64,000 bases of DNA, from NCBI GenBank assembly GCA_022510565.1, contig JAFLTE010000002.1, positions 247,928 to 311,927 of the forward strand, given 5' to 3'. The stretch is from Lachnospiraceae bacterium. GTDB taxonomy: Bacteria > Bacillota > Clostridia > Lachnospirales > Lachnospiraceae. A program made the position numbers and the translations under genes. This document shows, one piece after another, positions 60,375 through 64,000 of the stretch. The notes under the pieces were generated by a model. The model did no database searches. It was not told where the DNA came from and worked only from the letters and a program-made list of their open reading frames with translations. Position 1 is the first letter of the stretch. Each line of letters starts with the position of its first letter.

Positions 60375-61052
60375 ATGCGCATCTTACTGGCAGAGGACGA
60401 CAGAGACTTGAATAAAGCGTTGGCATGGCAGCTTAACGGACAGGGCTACATCGTAGATTCCTGCTACGACGGAGAAGAGGCTCTCTACTACGGCGAACAG
60501 AATATTTACGATGTGATTCTGTTGGACCGCATGCTGCCCTATCTGGAAGGCACGGAGGTGCTTTCAACCCTACGGCAGCAGTCCGTCAACGTCCCCATCA
60601 TACTGATTACGGCACTCGGAACAGTGCAGGACAAAATTTCCGGGCTTGATTTAGGCGCGGACGACTATCTTGTAAAACCCTTTGATTTTGAAGAACTGTT
60701 GGCAAGAATACGATGCGTTACCAGACGCTCCACCACATTAAATCCACAGTCCGACCTTATCTCCTGCCATGATGTCACTTGGTCGGGACGGGATATGTGC
60801 TTAAGCGGCCCCTCAGGCAGCACTACCTTATCTAAACGGGAGAGCAGTCTTCTGGAAAGTTTCCTGCATATGCCGGAGCAGACCCTCGCCCGCGAGATGC
60901 TCCTGTTAAAAGTATGGGGACCGGACAGTGATGTGGAGGACGGCAATCTGGACAACTATATCTACTTCCTGCGTCGGCGGCTGAAAACGGTAGGCAGCTT
61001 ATTGCAGATTAAAACAGTTCGAGGAGTGGGGTATAAGCTATATGTTTCATAA
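60375..61052 (+). CDS. OmpR-family response regulator
   Basis: MRILLAEDDRDLNKALAWQLNGQGYIVD, VILLDRMLPYLEG, ADDYLVKPFDFEELLARI, TVRGVGYKL. Confidence 0.95.
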   Translation: MRILLAEDDRDLNKALAWQLNGQGYIVDSCYDGEEALYYGEQNIYDVILLDRMLPYLEGTEVLSTLRQQSVNVPIILITALGTVQDKISGLDLGADDYLVKPFDFEELLARIRCVTRRSTTLNPQSDLISCHDVTWSGRDMCLSGPSGSTTLSKRESSLLESFLHMPEQTLAREMLLLKVWGPDSDVEDGNLDNYIYFLRRRLKTVGSLLQIKTVRGVGYKLYVS

Positions 61053-62349
61053 GGCACACCTATTTTTTGCTATATTGTACGGCGGAACCACCGCTGCCAT
61101 CATGATTATTATGTCACTGTCATATCTGCGCATATCGGAGAAAAATCTCCACAATAATCAATTTGCCTCTTTTGAAAATGATGTCGGTACTGTCGTCATC
61201 AGTCTGGAACAATCTACTTATATATCCATGCAGTGGCTTGCGGGAATAGAATCCAGGAACGGGTACAGCATATTTGTCATTGACAATGGCGTTCCTTTTC
61301 TCTACAATACATTGCGCAATCCAGTTGACTCATATAGTCAAATGTTGTTGACGGAAAGCTTGGATGCATATAATATCATGTTTAAGACAGAGAAGGTTGA
61401 AACTGAAGGCAGCAGCTATTCAGGGGTTTGGCATACCGAATATGAGTTTATCTCTCCTACCACAGGTAATTCCTATTTCTGTGCCTTAATTGATATAGAG
61501 AGAAATACATCACTGTCACAAATTATCATTCTCCACTCTCTGGAAGATCTTCGCACATCAATACGAAACCAACGTATCCTCTTTTTATGGATGAATCTGG
61601 GTACCGTCACGGCGCTGTTCATCTTTGCGTACCTTTTCACGGGCAAACTATTAAAACCCTTACAAGAAAATCAGGAGAGACATATGCAGTTTATTGCCGC
61701 TGCATCCCATGAACTGCGCACCCCATTGTCCGTCATTCTGGCAAGCAGCGAATGTTGCCGGAGTGCCGATGCCGCAGAACAGGCAGGCTTTTTCAACACC
61801 ATTCGCAAAGAGGGACGGCGAATGAACAACCTCATTGATGAGATGCTGATGTTAGCTCATTCCGGTATAAAACACTTCCCCATTGAGAAAAAATCCGTGG
61901 AGTTAGATACTCTGTGCATCAACACATACGAAGCTTTTGAGCCACTGTGCAGACAGAAAGGTATTACGCTGTCGCTGACACTTCCCGACATGCCTCTGAT
62001 ACGCTGTGCCTGCGATTCCGACCGCATTGCCCAAGTACTGTCTGTCCTGCTGCATAATGCGGTCAGCTACACGCCCGAGGGTGGCTGCATTGAACTTGCT
62101 CTTGCCTATCACCGCGAGCGCAGAAGTTCTTTTGAAATCACAGTCACAGACACAGGGGTCGGAATTTCTGACGACGACAAACGCCATATTTTTGAGCGCT
62201 TTTATCGAGCCGAGAAATCCCGAAGCACCAAAGGACACTTCGGATTAGGTCTGTCTATCGCTTATGAGATTGTCACTGCTCATCACGGTAAAATCTCCGT
62301 GCAGGACAATCCCGGCGGCGGAAGCGTATTTTCGGTCAGACTGCCTTAA
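61042..62349 (+). CDS. Sensor histidine kinase
   Basis: Two TM segments with extracytoplasmic domain; FIAAASHELRTPLSVILASSECC; DTGVGISDDDKRHIFERFYRAEKSRS; GLGLSIAYEIV. Confidence 0.95.
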   Translation: MFHKAHLFFAILYGGTTAAIMIIMSLSYLRISEKNLHNNQFASFENDVGTVVISLEQSTYISMQWLAGIESRNGYSIFVIDNGVPFLYNTLRNPVDSYSQMLLTESLDAYNIMFKTEKVETEGSSYSGVWHTEYEFISPTTGNSYFCALIDIERNTSLSQIIILHSLEDLRTSIRNQRILFLWMNLGTVTALFIFAYLFTGKLLKPLQENQERHMQFIAAASHELRTPLSVILASSECCRSADAAEQAGFFNTIRKEGRRMNNLIDEMLMLAHSGIKHFPIEKKSVELDTLCINTYEAFEPLCRQKGITLSLTLPDMPLIRCACDSDRIAQVLSVLLHNAVSYTPEGGCIELALAYHRERRSSFEITVTDTGVGISDDDKRHIFERFYRAEKSRSTKGHFGLGLSIAYEIVTAHHGKISVQDNPGGGSVFSVRLP

Positions 62350-62402
62350 TGCTTGTATCGCTGTTTCCACATATTCGATTTCCACATATTCTCATAGAAT
62401 TC

Positions 62403-62431
62403 TTGAATTTTTCTTATTTATCACCTATACT
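62403..62431 (+). promoter_or_regulatory. Promoter of the small 60-62 aa protein gene
   Basis: TTGAAT, 17 nt, TATACT. Confidence 0.55.
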
Positions 62432-62472
62432 ATAAGTAACAAAGCACTGATTGAATACTATAGAAAGGAACG

Positions 62473-62661
62473 ATGACTATGGCAGAGAATACATCCTTCA
62501 CAGCTTTTCCCGCAAATAAATTTGAGGCTTTGGCAATGCTTTATATGCAAAACCAAAATCTGTCCGGTTTTACTCCCGAACAGCTTCTCGATAAATTTCA
62601 GGACGCTTACGCAAGAATACGTGACCATGAAAGAGCGAGAGGACAAGTTACGTATAATTAG
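62473..62661 (+). CDS. Small uncharacterised protein (60-62 aa)
   Basis: SD AAAGGA; M(TM)AENTSFTAFPANKFEALAMLYMQNQNLSGFTPEQLLDKFQDAYARIRDHERARGQVTYN; own promoter and terminator. Confidence 0.75.
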   Translation: MTMAENTSFTAFPANKFEALAMLYMQNQNLSGFTPEQLLDKFQDAYARIRDHERARGQVTYN

Positions 62662-62685
62662 TACAGCATAACTCGTATAATAAAG

Positions 62686-62715
62686 AAGTCAGGCACTCAC
62701 GCCTGACTTTTTTAT
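62686..62715. terminator. Bidirectional rho-independent terminator
   Basis: AAGTCAGGCactcacGCCTGACTTTTTTATTA. Confidence 0.9.
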
Positions 62716-62736
62716 TATCGCCCTGTTACTGCCCAA

Positions 62737-63495
62737 TTATAAACTTGCACCGAAATCCGTCACAATAATCTGACCGGTCATGGCGCGCGACTCATCACTT
62801 GCCAGGAAAAGAAGAATATTCGCTACATCCTCCGGCATGCACGGCTGCGTGCGAAGATTGGAATGAGTCGACATCGCGCCGAACATATCCTGATCCAATG
62901 CGTCCGCCTTCATGTCCGATGTCATCGGAGTCACGATTGTTCCCGGACATACTGCATTGCAGCGGATTCCCTGCGCCTGAAAACGAAGTGCAGTATGCTT
63001 GGTCACACCAATAATCGCCGCCTTAGAGGAAACATAGGCGGCACCGCCGCATCCTGCATAACCGGCCACAGAGGCCACATTGACAATACTTGCACCCGCA
63101 GACATCCGACTGCTGGCAGCGCGCATACACCGCATCGTTCCCTTCTGATTCGTCTCCACAATTCGGTCAAGGTCCTCGTCGGTAAATCTGTCAATAGGCT
63201 TTAATCCCTCTTCCAGAATCCCTGCATTGTTGATGAGGATGTCAATTTTCCCAAACCTCTCCATGACGGTCTGCATCAAACGCTCCGGGTCTTCCGGCTT
63301 GGAAATATCGGTGGAAATGGCAAGAATCTGCCCTCCCGACTGCAGAATCTCATCTGCAATCTGCTTAAGCGCCGCTTCTCTTCGAGCCGTAATTACAACG
63401 GCTGCACCCTCTGCCGCAAACAGCTTGGCGCATGCCGCCCCTACACCGGAATTGCCGCCGGTGATGACGGCTACCTTATCTTTTAATCGATCCAT
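62737..63495 (-). CDS. SDR-family NAD(P)-dependent oxidoreductase
   Basis: VAVITGGNSGVGAACAKLFAAEGA, NNAGILEEG, YVSSKAAIIGVTKHTA (YxxxK). Confidence 0.95.
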   Translation of the reverse strand: MDRLKDKVAVITGGNSGVGAACAKLFAAEGAAVVITARREAALKQIADEILQSGGQILAISTDISKPEDPERLMQTVMERFGKIDILINNAGILEEGLKPIDRFTDEDLDRIVETNQKGTMRCMRAASSRMSAGASIVNVASVAGYAGCGGAAYVSSKAAIIGVTKHTALRFQAQGIRCNAVCPGTIVTPMTSDMKADALDQDMFGAMSTHSNLRTQPCMPEDVANILLFLASDESRAMTGQIIVTDFGASL

Positions 63496-63560
63496 ATTGG
63501 TCCTCCTTTGCTATGGTTTTCGTCTATTTATCATTTTTCCTCATAACTGTCTCCTTAAAC

Positions 63561-63588
63561 AAAAAAAGTGCCGATAATAGGCACTTTT
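63561..63588 (-). terminator. Terminator after tRNA-Leu
   Basis: AAAAGTGCCgataataGGCACTTTT with flanking T run on the minus strand. Confidence 0.85.
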
Positions 63589-63599
63589 ACAAATAAAAA

Positions 63600-63679
<80 letters not shown>

Positions 63680-63761
63680 ATAGATACGGGCTGCATGATT
63701 GCCGCCCGCCCAAGTATCATATCATTTTCGCATCACGATGTCAACGGCTTGCCACGCTGTT

Positions 63762-64000
63762 CTATGCTTCTGCCCGATTGTTCGCTTCGTCATAATGCAC
63801 CACTTCATCACTTTCCCCGATATGTCGAATCACCTGCTTATTAATTTGCATCATAAAAATGATCGTCATAAGCAGCGACATCAACTCCGCAATCGGAAAT
63901 GCCCACCACACATAATTGACATCGCCCGACAGGGAAAGCAAGTACGCAGCAGGAAGAAGGACCACAAGCTGTCTTGCAATAGATACTACCATACTGTACC
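63762..64000 (-). CDS. MATE-family efflux transporter, C-terminal part (runs off the right edge)
   Basis: MVVSIARQLVVLLPAAYLLSLSGDVNYVWWAFPIAELMSLLMTIIFMMQINKQVI resembles the last TMs of MATE proteins. Confidence 0.75.
   Translation of the reverse strand, partial: YSMVVSIARQLVVLLPAAYLLSLSGDVNYVWWAFPIAELMSLLMTIIFMMQINKQVIRHIGESDEVVHYDEANNRAEA

Overview
The window looks like chromosomal DNA from a Lachnospiraceae / Clostridium cluster XIVa-type Firmicute, judged from protein style and domain families. Most genes are on the minus strand. It is mainly housekeeping and accessory metabolism. From left to right: a two-component system with a DUF975 membrane protein; an ASKHA/ferredoxin (RACE-type) protein; LD-carboxypeptidase; clpB under a CIRCE element; a sulfur/tRNA-modification cluster (TcdA and a rhodanese-TtcA fusion); an OFA-type MFS transporter; an ABC exporter whose ATPase is fused to a BlaI/MecI-type repressor domain; a DUF6033 gene pair; a heterodimeric ABC exporter; an orphan sugar-binding lipoprotein; addAB; metNIQ and cysK; glycogen phosphorylase and a LacI regulator; a split chromate transporter; phosphofructokinase; DegV; a CaCA antiporter behind a candidate yybP-ykoY (Mn2+) riboswitch; MATE pumps; a membrane-anchored lipase; a GH2 enzyme; a propeller+SBP lipoprotein divergent from a second two-component system; an SDR; and tRNA-Leu(TAG). 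Three divergent Rpn-type PD-(D/E)XK genes are scattered through the window. I saw no CRISPR array, rRNA, prophage or IS element. The observations I rate highest are the BlaI-ABC ATPase fusion with a dyad at its own transcription start, possible intragenic C-terminal ORFs in two Rpn genes, the candidate Mn riboswitch on a 'Ca/Na antiporter', and the propeller-SBP/two-component locus. All family assignments come from reading the sequence; no database search was run.
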